Of a stretch of 24,250 nt of DNA, positions 1-24,250 are shown one piece after another (position 1 is the first letter of the stretch; every line of letters begins with the position of its first letter). A program made the translations under genes and the position numbers. The stretch comes from Strongylocentrotus pallidus (lineage: Eukaryota > Echinodermata > Echinoidea > Camarodonta > Strongylocentrotidae), in the NCBI GenBank assembly GCA_030265145.1, contig JARBES010000128.1, positions 24,485,375 through 24,509,624 of the forward strand, in the 5' to 3' direction. Below the pieces are notes generated by a model. The model was not told where the DNA came from, made no database searches, and saw nothing but the letters and a program-made list of their open reading frames with translations.

Positions 1-81
1 TAGAAGTCGATCTTCGGAACCAAGATGGCGATGACTAGAGCAGCGATAACTACACTGGCGGGAACGTGCCCCTTTAACTGA
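1..81 (+). promoter_or_regulatory. possible promoter or first exon of a neighbouring plus-strand gene
   Basis: The sequence CCAAGATGGCG at about 21-31 matches the YY1 core that often overlaps start codons of animal housekeeping genes. Its ATG opens a short frame (MAMTRAAITTLAGT, stop near 79-81). GGCGGGAAC nearby resembles an E2F site. No continuation as a coding gene could be followed, so this is a weak call. Confidence 0.25.
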
Positions 82-170
82 ATTAATGAAATACGGACCA
101 CTGAAATTAAGTTCTTGTATTTTTGTTGATAGCTTGTCGACAATTTGGTCCGATACGATTAAGATACATC

Positions 171-194
171 ACCCCCCCCCCCTCCCCCACCCCA
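171..194 (+). repeat. C-rich homopolymer tract
   Basis: A nearly uninterrupted run of C with a few T and A residues; no coding role seen. Confidence 0.8.
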
Positions 195-289
195 ATCAAA
201 ATGGTCTAGGGGGCTAGCTGTCCCTGCCATTGTTCGCCGAGGATGGAGGTACATTATAGTTAGGAAGGAGAAAATAACTTAACCAGCTT

Positions 290-470
290 TTTTTTTGCGT
301 CTCTTTGTTATCTCCCTCTCCCTCCCCACCCCTCTCTCTATGTCCCTCTCCCCTTTCCTTCTCACTTTCTTTCTATTCCCACTTTCTCCCTCTCTTTGTT
401 CTCTTCTTCTTGCACATTACGTATTTTCACGTTCATTTTACTCCCCTCGACCTCTCTCTTTCTCCATTGA
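290..470 (+). repeat. polypyrimidine (CT-rich) tract
   Basis: About 180 bases dominated by CTC, TCCC and TTC. It produces spurious Ser/Pro/Leu/Phe-rich ORFs. Confidence 0.7.
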
Positions 471-714
471 ATACCAAGAAAGATTACTACTTTATTCAGA
501 GTATGGTGTGTCTACAAGCTTCCATTTGTATTTGTATTCAAAAGTATGCTTCGTGAAACTTTCTTCTTTATGTCAAAATTTTCTTCCAAAATCCTTTCAT
601 AATGTAAATAAATATGAATCTAATACGAACAATGTCATGGTTATGTATGATTATATTATATCATTTGAGTTTCATGATGAATTGTTATGAATTTTTTACC
701 AATAGGCCCATTAT

Positions 715-756
715 CTCTGTCTGTCTGTCTGTCTCACTGTCTCTCTTTCTCTCACC
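715..756 (+). repeat. (TCTG)n and CT microsatellite
   Basis: About five TCTG units followed by CT-rich sequence. Confidence 0.8.
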
Positions 757-1728
757 GAAACGGTAAAAACAAATCAAATATATACAGACTCAAATGTTTG
801 ATATTTATTTGTATTTTGAATGTGTGTAGCGCCCTTCAAAATGTCAAAAAGCGCTGGTTTCATGATTACAGATATATACATGCAAGTAAAGATATATTTT
901 TTTTAAATTCCGTTTAGTTTAGTAAACTACGACCACAAAAATGTCCATTTTCGAACTTTATGACAAAATTATTTACTTTCTACACATGTATGCAGCTCCT
1001 TTCTGAAAAGTACATGTACATACCAAAAATAACATGCACTTATCCTCCATGTATGACGTTTTAACCAAATTTCTTTATGATGAAAAACAAAACTTATACG
1101 TTAGTGTTTATTTATGATTATAATCATTATATTTAAAGAGCTAATATATTTTTGTTTCACATTCCTTCGTAATATTACAATTATTCATTCACATGATGCC
1201 ATAACATGATGCCATAACCAAAAAAAAATATCAATATAACACACGTTGTAAACTGAGCAGCACACACAGATAGAACAGGATATACTTTATACCAAATCTT
1301 ATAAACAAAATGAGTAAAAGCTGAAGCCACAATTATCTATACATAACACTTTCACAAAAATGATACACAAGAATTATAAATTAAAAACAAGAATAAGGAT
1401 TTTCAGTATCACAAAATTCAAATTCACAATACACAAAATGCCCAAAAGCAATTTAAAAGAATACTTTCAATGAAGAACATCAGCAGGATAAATATTTTAA
1501 AAGTAAAAAATAGTGTCATTCTTCAGCAACAATTCAAGTGAAATGTCATTTGTTTTTTAGAAATTGCAATGAGACACTTCTTACATAAGTTAGCTATAAA
1601 GGCTATGAGCATCTTCACAGCACATGCAACCTCTTTTAAACAACTCCATGCCTTCATGTTGCATCTTAATCAATTATCTGAATACACTTTATATAATTTG
1701 AGAGAAATATAGGAATGAACTCCACGCC

Positions 1729-1867
1729 TGGGCACCATGTCACAAAACTTGTCATCAGTGACAAATGACAGGTTTTACAAGCTAGTGAAATCCTTGCTTC
1801 TGATTGGTTATCAGCAGATTTGAAACTGATTTTGTCATTGAAAAAAGGCTTTGTGAAACGGGTCCCC
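1729..1867 (-). mobile_element. hairpin MITE, copy 1
   Basis: Inverted relative to the copies at 13814 and 11682. Ends are TGTCACAAAACTTG on the left and CTTTGTGAAACGGG on the right, roughly complementary. The interior shares AGTGACAAATGACA and the CTTCTGATTGGTTATCAGCA segment with the other copies. It has no coding capacity. The superfamily is not assigned. Confidence 0.7.
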
Positions 1868-3150
1868 GAAGGCAACATGTATCTATACAACTTGCTAAAA
1901 ACATGTTACTTTGCTTGCAAATAATAACCAGATCCATGGCTATCTCAGCCATCATTCAGATTTGCAAGGTGATAATCATTTCAAATAAATTGATCTTTCA
2001 TGGAAATTAGAAAGATATCTACCAACACATTGATAAACCTTATGGTACCTATATCTCAGTTGTATAAGGTATTTGTTTCTTTTTAGAGAATGTTTAGAAA
2101 AGACATAAATAGTAATCACTTATTACAAAAACACACTTTTTCCTTTTACTGGAAGGGAAAAAAGCAAGGTGATAGTTATAAGGAAGGGTAGATATTGCAT
2201 TGAAAAATATCAAAATACATAAAAACACTCTTTACATATTTACAAAGTCATTCAGCATACAAGGTGTGTAATATGAAAGCACAAGTGTTAGTTGTCATTA
2301 ATAATCCAGGATATTTACTAATATGGCCACATATTTTCCATGAAAAAAACTTATCAGTACTAATGTTTCACAAGCAGCAATATACATATATACATAAAAT
2401 GTACTTAAAATTTTAACTATTCACATGTATTTTACAAAAGTTTTTTTAAATTTGCAATTACTATTCTACAATACACAAGATAAATATGAAATTAATCAAA
2501 TCATTTATGAAATGAAAAGGAATTATCAATATCACATTTATTCTTCAGGTGTTTTCGTTTCAACCAAACCAAGCTGAAGTGACTTACATTCCATATTTCT
2601 ATTACTTGCAGACTACTAGCATGTTATCAGAATCTATCTAAAAAACACACATTTTAGGCTTTTTTCTTCTTCAACAATCACGATCTTACCGGAAGTGATG
2701 ATCAAAAACTGATTTCAATTCTGAGGTGGAATGGGAACATAAGCATATCATCTGCTGGCAACAGCTGGATTTTACCCACCTTGGCAATTCTTGTACAATA
2801 CATCAAACCAGAAGGTATGAGTAGATTGTTAACTGTTAAGTTTTAACATTCTCATGGAAGAAACATTACCTTTTACTCCTCTAAGTACAAAATGAAATAT
2901 GTCAAAAATAAGATTCAACTTTTATTTTAAACCATTAATTAACAATCACGTCAGTTATTTATACATTAAAGAGAGCTATATTTGCAAATTTTCAAAACAA
3001 ATATTCCATAATCTTTTCTTAATATCCTTTAAGAAAGCCTGCATGATATCAGCCTATGAGTAAATGGCAAGAAAAAAGAATGACTTCCAGAAATAAAGAA
3101 TTCATCAAAATTACCATCTCTTACTTATGCTCTCAGTGGTATATATTTTG
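1868..3150. other. AT-rich non-coding stretch
   Basis: I see no gene or recognisable element. It lies beyond the likely poly(A) site of whirlin, although a longer 3' UTR cannot be excluded. Confidence 0.5.
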
Positions 3151-3152
3151 CA

Positions 3153-3258
3153 GGAGACGCGATGGTAGAGCAGTGGTCTCATAACCGGGAGGTCCTGGGT
3201 TTGAAACCAAGTCGATGCGTTCGTGCCCCTTTGGTAAGGCATTAATCTTCATGAATCT
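3153..3258 (+). mobile_element. tRNA-derived SINE, family copy 1
   Basis: A-box-like sequence GATGGTAGAGCAGTGG at about 3161-3176 and B-box GGTTTGAAACC at 3198-3208, spaced as in a tRNA gene. After the B-box comes a shared family tail (AAGTCGATGC, then CCCTTTGGTAAGGCATTAAT). It is not a functional tRNA because the stems do not pair as a cloverleaf. Confidence 0.7.
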
Positions 3259-3904
3259 TGTCTTTAACTAAATGGAAGTACCGGTACAGAATTCAATCTG
3301 TCAAACCATGGACCCTACCACGGTCAAACATCCTGAAATATGGCTATTTATTTAAACCTCTCATATACTGATTACCTTTACATAGCATGATAGCAGATAG
3401 CTATTGTGGAATGAAACAATTATATTACTGAAACAAGTTTTTTGTTAACTAATAAACCTTTTTATCACAGAATGATTGTTTGTGTACTGACCCCCATACA
3501 TCTTTCTCACTTTAACTTTTATCACTCAATCAGTGAAAATTACACAAAATGAAACATGCATGTATTATTTCACTAGAATCTGTCAACTACAAATTAAACA
3601 TTTCTTTCAAAATCACATCTAATTGGCATCATTGCTTAAAAAATATTACTTTTACACATTTTTTGTGACAAGTGAATTAACCAAGACCAAACAATTAGTA
3701 AAAAAGGACTGCAAAATAAAAAAAGTCCCTGAATTCTACACAATGTGATTGCGAATGCAGTGTTAGCACCAGATGTTTGAAGTAGCATACAAGCAAACAC
3801 TGAACATAACACTTAAACACTTATGGTGTATAAATGACCTAACATGTAAGTAGAAAATATGGTGTAAAAACACCAATAGTTCTAATGAGTAATTTAAGAT
3901 TAAT

Positions 3905-4080
3905 CGTTCACTCTACCCGCATGCTCAGAAAGTATACCATAGTACGGTTGGAACAGGGACGTATGGATTCAATTCCTGTCCGAGGGACTGGATATATTGT
4001 GGATGAACGCCGTATCCAAGGACACTAGCACCCTGCCTTCGTCTAAAACAAGAATTACCACACTTCCAATACCATCCTTA
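3905..4080 (+). mobile_element. possible second tRNA-like SINE
   Basis: B-box-like GGATTCAATTCC at about 3965-3976, followed by CCGAGGGACT and a TATCCAAGGACACTAGCACC tail, similar in layout to tRNA-SINE tails. The A-box is unclear. Confidence 0.35.
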
Positions 4081-4365
4081 TCACTTCATAAACAAATATT
4101 CATATTGATGTGCATTAAGCTACAAAAATTAATCAGCTCAAATTGAAATCATGAATCTGCAGTGATGGCCTGTTTCATCATTCAGTTTACTACGAACCAT
4201 ACTAGTCACATCAGAATGAGATAGATGCGTCTAGATTGGAACATGAGAAAAAGATGACAAATATCAAAATTTTCTTGATCTACCAGTACATTCCATCATT
4301 TGAAAAAAGAAGAAGAAAGCTTGTAAAAACTATTTAAAAAAAAAAAAAAAAAATCGTTTGCAGTT

Positions 4366-4371
4366 TTTATT
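4366..4371 (-). promoter_or_regulatory. candidate poly(A) signal AATAAA
   Basis: Read on the minus strand, AATAAA lies about 180 bases beyond the whirlin stop. It is followed within about 15-30 bases by a long T run (the A run at about 4335-4353 on the plus strand), which could serve as the downstream U-rich element. Other AATAAA matches occur further down (for example near 3350, 2926 and 2538), so the 3' end may lie there instead. Confidence 0.4.
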
Positions 4372-4552
4372 TGACATGTTTTGTCTGAGGTGCCCCTCTT
4401 CTTGAAAGCTAATACCTGTACTTACTTGAAAAATAGGAAATCGATCATATGAATATGGTAGAAAAATAATTAGGATTTTACCAGTTTCTGCCTCAATCTC
4501 ATGTGATAGGTCACAAGTACCATCAAATCTAGAAGAACAAATCTATACAAAT

Positions 4553-18921
<14,369 letters not shown>

Positions 18922-20395
18922 CTGCAAAGGAAAAATTAAAAAATGTTGTTACTACATCTTGATTTTTTATGAAAATCATAAAAAAATACTTGCAATTGTC
19001 AGCAAATTGAAAAATCAAATTTCTGTGAGAGTTTCTTTTATTTTCATTTCAAGATTTTAAACTCGTACATAAGACTTCTTACCCAATGAAGCAGTGAGAC
19101 AAGGTTTGAAAATATACATACAGCTGTACATGTACAATGTAAATACTGTATATTCTTGATGTTGACTTGAATGGTGAAACATTTATTATTCTATTTGACA
19201 AACTAAGTTTATACATTATGTACAGTACATATTACATGCCTAACATCTTTACGTTCATGTATTAACATGTTCCAGAACAGCTGGGTGCGAAATGTGAAAC
19301 AAAGAATCTTATTAAAAGATAATGCCCCAAATGTATTTGTATTACAAAACTGCAAGCTACATGTATGTACATGTGTTTATACAGATGCAGAGAGGATGAA
19401 AACCTGTTGTCATGGTAATTAATGTTCTGCATGGATAATCAGGGCAAGGATGACAATTATCTAATTGGTTGCCTCATTGGTCCATTGATGATACATGTAC
19501 ATGTACATGTCCATGTAAAGGTAAACCAGTACGTGTATGCTGGTAACAGTTTTGATTTTCTTGGCTTTGGTTTTGGTATTTATGCATCAGAAGTTCTTTT
19601 ATATTTTAAATCCCAAGAATACATATATTTGTCAATGCACATAATACTGTTTTGATGTGATCTTTATTTCTACTGGTATAGCATACACCATCTAGATGTA
19701 CTGTATGCTTACTCAACACTGCACAGAACAAAAGTCTCATTATTTAACTACCATGTTGTGTTCAGTTTACTTTCCTTTGTGCGCTCTTCTCCCATTCAGT
19801 ATTGATTTATTCCCAATGGGGGTCTCACAGTTGAATAGAAGAATGCAAGGGTAAGAAAACCACTGACCATAAAATGATAAAAGCCCAGTTTGCATGACAA
19901 AGGGGCTTTAAGAATAGGGACTGAATACCCTAGTACAATTTACGTCACTATTAGGCCAGGGTGAGAGCAGGGAATGTACACAGACTAGAAGCTTGTTCAG
20001 ATGAGAGGGCATTCGTATGAAACTCATATACCCCCTAGTAAACAAATGTGTTACCGGTATAAGAATCATCATCTAGCAGAAGGGGGGCATTTACACTAGA
20101 CTTTAACATTGTATAAAGAAATGTTGAAATGTAAGGCAAAATTAAGGTTTTGAAGAGGTCAGTTGGTATGACCACAAGCAAATCATCGGTGCTTGTTCAC
20201 GGTAAGCCCTGCATGCCCAGTTATAAAGTGTTTGTATGATACAATGCTCAGACTAGAACGGGACCCTGACTCTTTATCAAGTTTTGTTTGAAGAGTTGCT
20301 GACACATTTCACTATCGATATACATACATGTACACGCACAATATTTCTTGGATTTCAGTTGACTGCTAAGAAAGCATACGGCTGCTTGTAACTAG
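18922..20395. other. long intron, distal part
   Basis: No exon is recognised. It includes a (TACATG)n run at 19492-19515 and several more TACATGTA palindromes. Confidence 0.5.
19492..19515 (+). repeat. (ACATGT) palindromic microsatellite
   Basis: About four ACATGT units in tandem; each unit is its own reverse complement. Confidence 0.85.
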
Positions 20396-20547
20396 TAAGC
20401 AACCAGGGGACCAACGGCTTTTAAGTCCTTCCCAAGAGACTTGGTAATGAGAATTAATACCTTACCAAAGGGCACTATAGTGCATCAACTTGGTTTTGAA
20501 CCCGAGACCTTACAGTTGCGAGACCACTGCTTTTCCAATGAGCCAAT
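20396..20547 (-). mobile_element. tRNA-derived SINE, family copy 3 (best preserved)
   Basis: Minus strand: A-box region TTGGCTCATTGGAAAAGCAG, then TGGTCTCGCA, B-box GGGTTCAAAACC (20492-20503), AAGTTGATGCACTATAGTGC and CCTTTGGTAAGG. The tail is GGACTTAAAAGCCGTTGGTC followed by CCCTGGTTGCTTAC. The A/B boxes and shared tail define the family. Confidence 0.75.
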
Positions 20548-21760
20548 TACTGATCGTATAATGATTTTCATATAGTGCCTTAGTGAAATGATGTATTTAG
20601 GGTAGTGTGAACATGGAATCATTGAAATGGCTGTCATGCCAGATGCTGCTGGTATTGATCCTCTTCTGATGAAATGTTTACACAACTGATGTCTTTGTGA
20701 TGGACACAACATACAACAAGTGGTCTTGACTTTAAGAGATTAGAAATGTAGGCAGGATATTTTTTACTTCTGATCCACCATTCAAACCAACATGAAAAGA
20801 AAGTGGGTGACAACCACAAGCTTAATTAACTCCAAGTTAAACAAAGCTTACTGAGTATAAATGAAATCAGATGTATTTTGGGAAAAAACTAACAAATACA
20901 AATGGGATTATTTCCTTTTTCTAATATGTCTGGTCCACTTTTGTTGTAAAAGAGAATTATAAAAAAGTTTAATAAGATAATTCTCAATATTTTTTTGACC
21001 TTTGAATTTTGATAATTAATCCTGAAGATGGCAAATAATGTAAGGCAAATAATGTAAGGAAAAAAAAAGAAAAAAAATAGAATTGTAATATAAAAAAGGA
21101 AGCCTTCAAGTTTGATTTCCAAAGCGAATGTTATCATAAATCTTTAGGCCTATTAACCAAGAACTCAAGAATCAATTGCAGTTACATACGTTAATCAATA
21201 TTAGAAGTATTCAACTATTACATCAATTTAGAGTTTCAGACTGATTGCTGTATGGACTAATATTGTGTTTTGCTATTTTTGTTATTTTTGCTCCAATTCA
21301 TAAAACTACTATGTCTTTATATGGAGTGATGAACCAACTCATTGCAATTATGAATGTTCTAAGAAATAAGAATGTTGTAGGGTACTGCGCATACATACAT
21401 GTACTTTTGTAAATGAATCTCAATGTATTAACATGGATATATTTCGATTCAATTCTAATGAAAATACTTTGAAATTAAAAATAATAAACCATCATTAAAT
21501 CTTCTTCATGTCATGTTTGATATTCATAGTGTTCTACAGAGTAAATAATAGACCAGTAATCATTTGTATCCACTTATGACAGTCTCGCACTGCCATACAC
21601 TGCCTATCAAATTGATTCAATCATCCATTCGCCACTTCAACTTTTCATTAAATATCTATCTGACTCCCAGGCATGGAGAACCATTTCTCATTGTAAGCGG
21701 GAAGATATAATAACCAAGGACAAAGCAATGCTTGAAATTGGACAGATACTACCCCACTGG
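20548..21760. other. intron, no element recognised
   Basis: AT-rich; a short A-run region near 21060-21080. I see no exon with whirlin similarity. Confidence 0.5.
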
Positions 21761-21860
21761 TTGTGTACATAGAAGGCACGCATGTAAACACAGGCAGTGC
21801 GTGTGGGAGCGAGCTTACACTACCCCAAGCTACCGCCTGAAAGCCTCTCGTCACCTTTCA

Positions 21861-21896
21861 TGAGTCACACGTTGCTATGGTAACGATGCACACGTG
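21861..21896. promoter_or_regulatory. RFX X-box with AP-1 site and E-box
   Basis: GTTGCTATGGTAAC at 21871-21884 is a palindromic match to the RFX X-box consensus. TGAGTCA (AP-1) is at 21861-21867 and CACGTG (E-box) at 21891-21896. The surrounding 200 bases are less AT-rich than the intron around them. On the minus strand an ATG at 21861-21859 opens a short frame (MKGDERLSGGSLG, then stop). It is a candidate enhancer or alternative promoter inside the whirlin gene. Confidence 0.5.
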
Positions 21897-21899
21897 GCT

Positions 21900-22915
21900 A
21901 CGGGTATGAAGGCTGCATTGTAGACTGTATTCCCAGCCATTTTGTGATGATTACCCAATTTAGGGACCTTGCAATTCTGTTTTTGTTGAAAGTGTTTACA
22001 GATTACCCAAGTCATTTTTAACACAGTTTACATTTTCATATTTTTCCTTAAAAAGAAATTAAAGTGATACAATTCAGGCGTATGCAAAAATGAATCGTCT
22101 TGCTGCCAAATTTGGGAATCATCTCCCTAGTCCTTAACAAAAATGTCTTTACATGTATCTTCTCTTTTAGTCTGGATGTTGATTTCTTTCTCTCTGTGGT
22201 ACTAGACTTGTTTATCATATACACATACCTGTCATATGTTTTCAACTCTGAATAATACAAGTATAAAAATACATCAGAGGTTTTAATATATTCTTTAAAG
22301 CTCCCTCCCCTCAAAATAATCAATCAATACGTACTATAACATTCCATTAATTAATGTGATTATCAAATGACTAATATAGGCCTAACCACTTCAGCTTTTA
22401 GAATTACTTTATTGTCATTTGGCTTGAAAAATTGGATACTGAAAAGTCATGGTTTGAATGAAACAGGCAGTGAAGTAACGTTATTGTAGGGCTTTCTCCC
22501 ATAGACTAAAGTTGGTCTACATGTTGTACCTTTGTTCAACCTTTCTTCTCTTCACAATCTACACCCCTACTGTGCGTTTACATGCATTCATACCAACTTG
22601 CATGGTATTGAAGAGAGTTCAAAGGACCTGTCTGTAAACTGTAAGATGAGAAAGGTGTTTACTTGCGGACTGGTGGCTGTACATAATTCACAGCTTTGTT
22701 CACTTTTCAGTCATAGTATACATTGGAACAGGATCGGGTAAAACTGTGTGAATTGAACTGGTCCTTAGTAGGGGTATCTATTCCAACCTCCAAGCTTCAT
22801 TGGGCCAAGACTAAACAAATTAATTGAATTCTTGGAATGGAAGAAGCTGGAATTTCAGAGTAACAATTATCTCATTACCAGGATGGATTCAGGTTTTTGT
22901 AAAAGGGCACTATGA
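21900..22915. other. intron, no element recognised
   Basis: Contains CCATTTTG near 21940 (YY1-like on the minus strand). No other feature. Confidence 0.4.
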
Positions 22916-22916
22916 G

Positions 22917-23120
22917 TAGAAAGAAAGAGAGAAGAAAGGAAGAAAGGAAGAAGAAAATAGAGTGAAAGTAAGACATACATAAAGACATGGTTAAGAGAGA
23001 CAGACAGAAAGAACAACAGAAGGAAAGACAGACATAAAGAAAAAACGGACAAAAAGGAAGAGATCATTTAAAAAACAAAATATTAAAAAGCAGAATGAAG
23101 GAAAGGAAAAGAGAAAGTAA
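22917..23120 (+). repeat. polypurine (GA-rich) tract
   Basis: About 200 bases of AGAAAG, GGAAG and GACAGACAGA sequence, almost all purine on the plus strand. Confidence 0.85.
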
Positions 23121-23159
23121 TCACATATCAGCTTTTACAGGTGCTACTTTGAAAATGGG

Positions 23160-23395
23160 CGACAGGCACACAAGTCACTTGTGCCCCATACCCCTAATGT
23201 GCCACTGATCATAAATACATGAAGATGAATGTACTTTACTACTTTGATATTTATTCACATCTCTGTTTTTCTAGACAGTTTAAATTTGAGAAGGTAGCAC
23301 ATTAATTTTCTTTTATAAGTTAAGTGTATTGTTTTAGTTTTAAGGGGGGGGGGCACAAGCTGCTTCTGCTCCTCCCTATGCCACTGATTACATGT
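23160..23395 (+). repeat. two diverged copies of a GGCACA...GCCACTGAT segment, with a G run
   Basis: The segments at about 23164-23211 and 23350-23390 both begin GGCACA and end GCCACTGAT; a G run precedes the second one. They are probably remnants of one repeat family, not identified. Confidence 0.4.
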
Positions 23396-24171
23396 ACATG
23401 TATAACACTTATTTCATCATTATTATTATTACTCCTGGTATTCTTTTTTTTATTTTTTTAAAAATCTGTCTTGTACTCCACTTCTAGTCATCTCGTTTGT
23501 TAACCCATGCTTTGCATTTATTTGATTTTGTATCTAGTCATTATTTCCTTGTTTTTATGCTTCAAGTATTTTCTTAAATATCTAATGAAGGAAGCAATAC
23601 ATACATGTAGGTTACTTGTAGCTTGTTTTAAATTAACAATGTCTTTTCTTTTGTTACAGGCCTATTTATGCTATTTTTGTTGTAATTGATATGCCAATCG
23701 ATACTTCCAAACATTTTTGCAAAATTATTTCAACCCCCTAGACCTCCATGTATAACATCTTAGCATACTTTAGGATGCCCAATACCAAATTAATTTGGAC
23801 TTATTTATAAATCATATTTATCTTCTAATAGAGTGAGCAAAATAAAATATCTTTGGACCGAGTTAAAGATACACTTGTAAAGGCCACTACTCTACCCCCA
23901 AATACATGTACTGTATGTGTACAACAGTACATGTACACCGGTAAGATGATTGATTTTGGCACTGATGGATTGGAAGCAAACAAATTCAATGATGCTAATT
24001 GGATTAGAATTCATGGAACACAGCTACTCAAGCATCAGTTTGTGGGATATCGATCTATCATGAAATTGCTAGCCTTTTAGCCTACAGTTTACAAAGCTAT
24101 ATGATCCAACTCTTCCATTTTAGTAGTAAATAAAATATGATGTTTGATCTTCTTTCAATGTTAACTCTTTA

Positions 24172-24196
24172 AGTCTTTACTTTACTTTACTTTAAT
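24172..24196 (+). repeat. (CTTTA)n short tandem repeat
   Basis: Four or so CTTTA units near the window end. Confidence 0.75.
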
Positions 24197-24250
24197 ACAC
24201 GATGTTGTAGGTCTAAGCCTGTTCATCGATCCAGGATTCTTCCGTGATTA

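Larger units (their letters stand above)
82..1700. other. non-coding stretch with simple repeats
   Basis: I see no gene. It contains a C run near 171-194, a pyrimidine-rich tract from about 290 to 470, a TCTG/CT-rich run at about 717-755, and AT-rich sequence. ORFs here translate only low-complexity pyrimidine repeats. Confidence 0.6.

Noticed and set aside
295-690. 131-codon plus-strand ORF rich in Ser, Leu, Pro and Phe
   Set aside because: It is produced by a polypyrimidine tract and has no domain or splice support.
3153-3230. Functional tRNA gene
   Set aside because: A- and B-box are present but no cloverleaf forms, and the tail is shared with other dispersed copies, so it is a SINE.
22867-23067. 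Minus-strand ORF of Leu, Ser and Phe
   Set aside because: It is the complement of a polypurine tract.
23853-24080. 75-codon plus-strand ORF near the window end
   Set aside because: No recognisable domain, no promoter or splice context, and it includes TACATGTA repeats.

Overview
The window is animal nuclear DNA: AT-rich, intron-rich and dense in short repeats. Its main content is one multi-exon minus-strand gene that I read as an invertebrate orthologue of whirlin (WHRN/DFNB31), the PDZ scaffold of Usher-type sensory and ciliary complexes. Protein similarity, tRNA-derived SINEs, MITEs and strong divergence between two copies of one block suggest a marine deuterostome, most likely a sea urchin. 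The species assignment is inference.

Layout, in the direction of transcription (high to low coordinates). From 24250 to 18922 lies the 3' part of a long intron; the exons for the N-terminus and the start of PDZ1 are outside the window. Exons follow at 18706-18921 (end of PDZ1), 16998-17123 and 14824-15090 (PDZ2), 13979-14194 and 13291-13386 (harmonin-homology domain 2), then 12546-12695, 9269-9358, 8545-8867, 7787-8045, 7154-7228 and 6201-6752 (linkers, the last one proline-rich), and finally 5400-5570 and 4553-4744 (PDZ3 and stop). Every splice junction I could place keeps the frame, and these 13 exons give 910 residues. The stop is at 4553-4555, with a candidate poly(A) signal about 180 bases beyond it. 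No further gene is evident from about 4300 down to 1, except a possible promoter or first-exon signature in the first 80 bases.

Two duplications need care. First, a block of about 1.9 kb with two exons occurs on both sides of a 100-N assembly gap (left copy 9859-11775, right copy 12059-13908). The coding differences are silent and the introns differ by scattered substitutions and small insertions, so unmerged haplotypes are the likeliest cause; a real in-frame tandem duplication is possible. Second, the first half of the 13979-14194 exon is repeated just upstream at 14272-14412, with a good splice acceptor and an early stop.

Other content: a tRNA-derived SINE family in both orientations, a TA-flanked MITE, three copies of a second MITE (one about 20 bases from a splice donor), a recent LINE 3'-end insertion with target-site duplication, a LINE reverse-transcriptase remnant beside the gap, a long hairpin and several simple repeats. 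A compact cluster of an RFX X-box, an AP-1 site and an E-box at 21861-21896, in the long intron, is the most interesting regulatory candidate, because RFX factors control ciliary genes.
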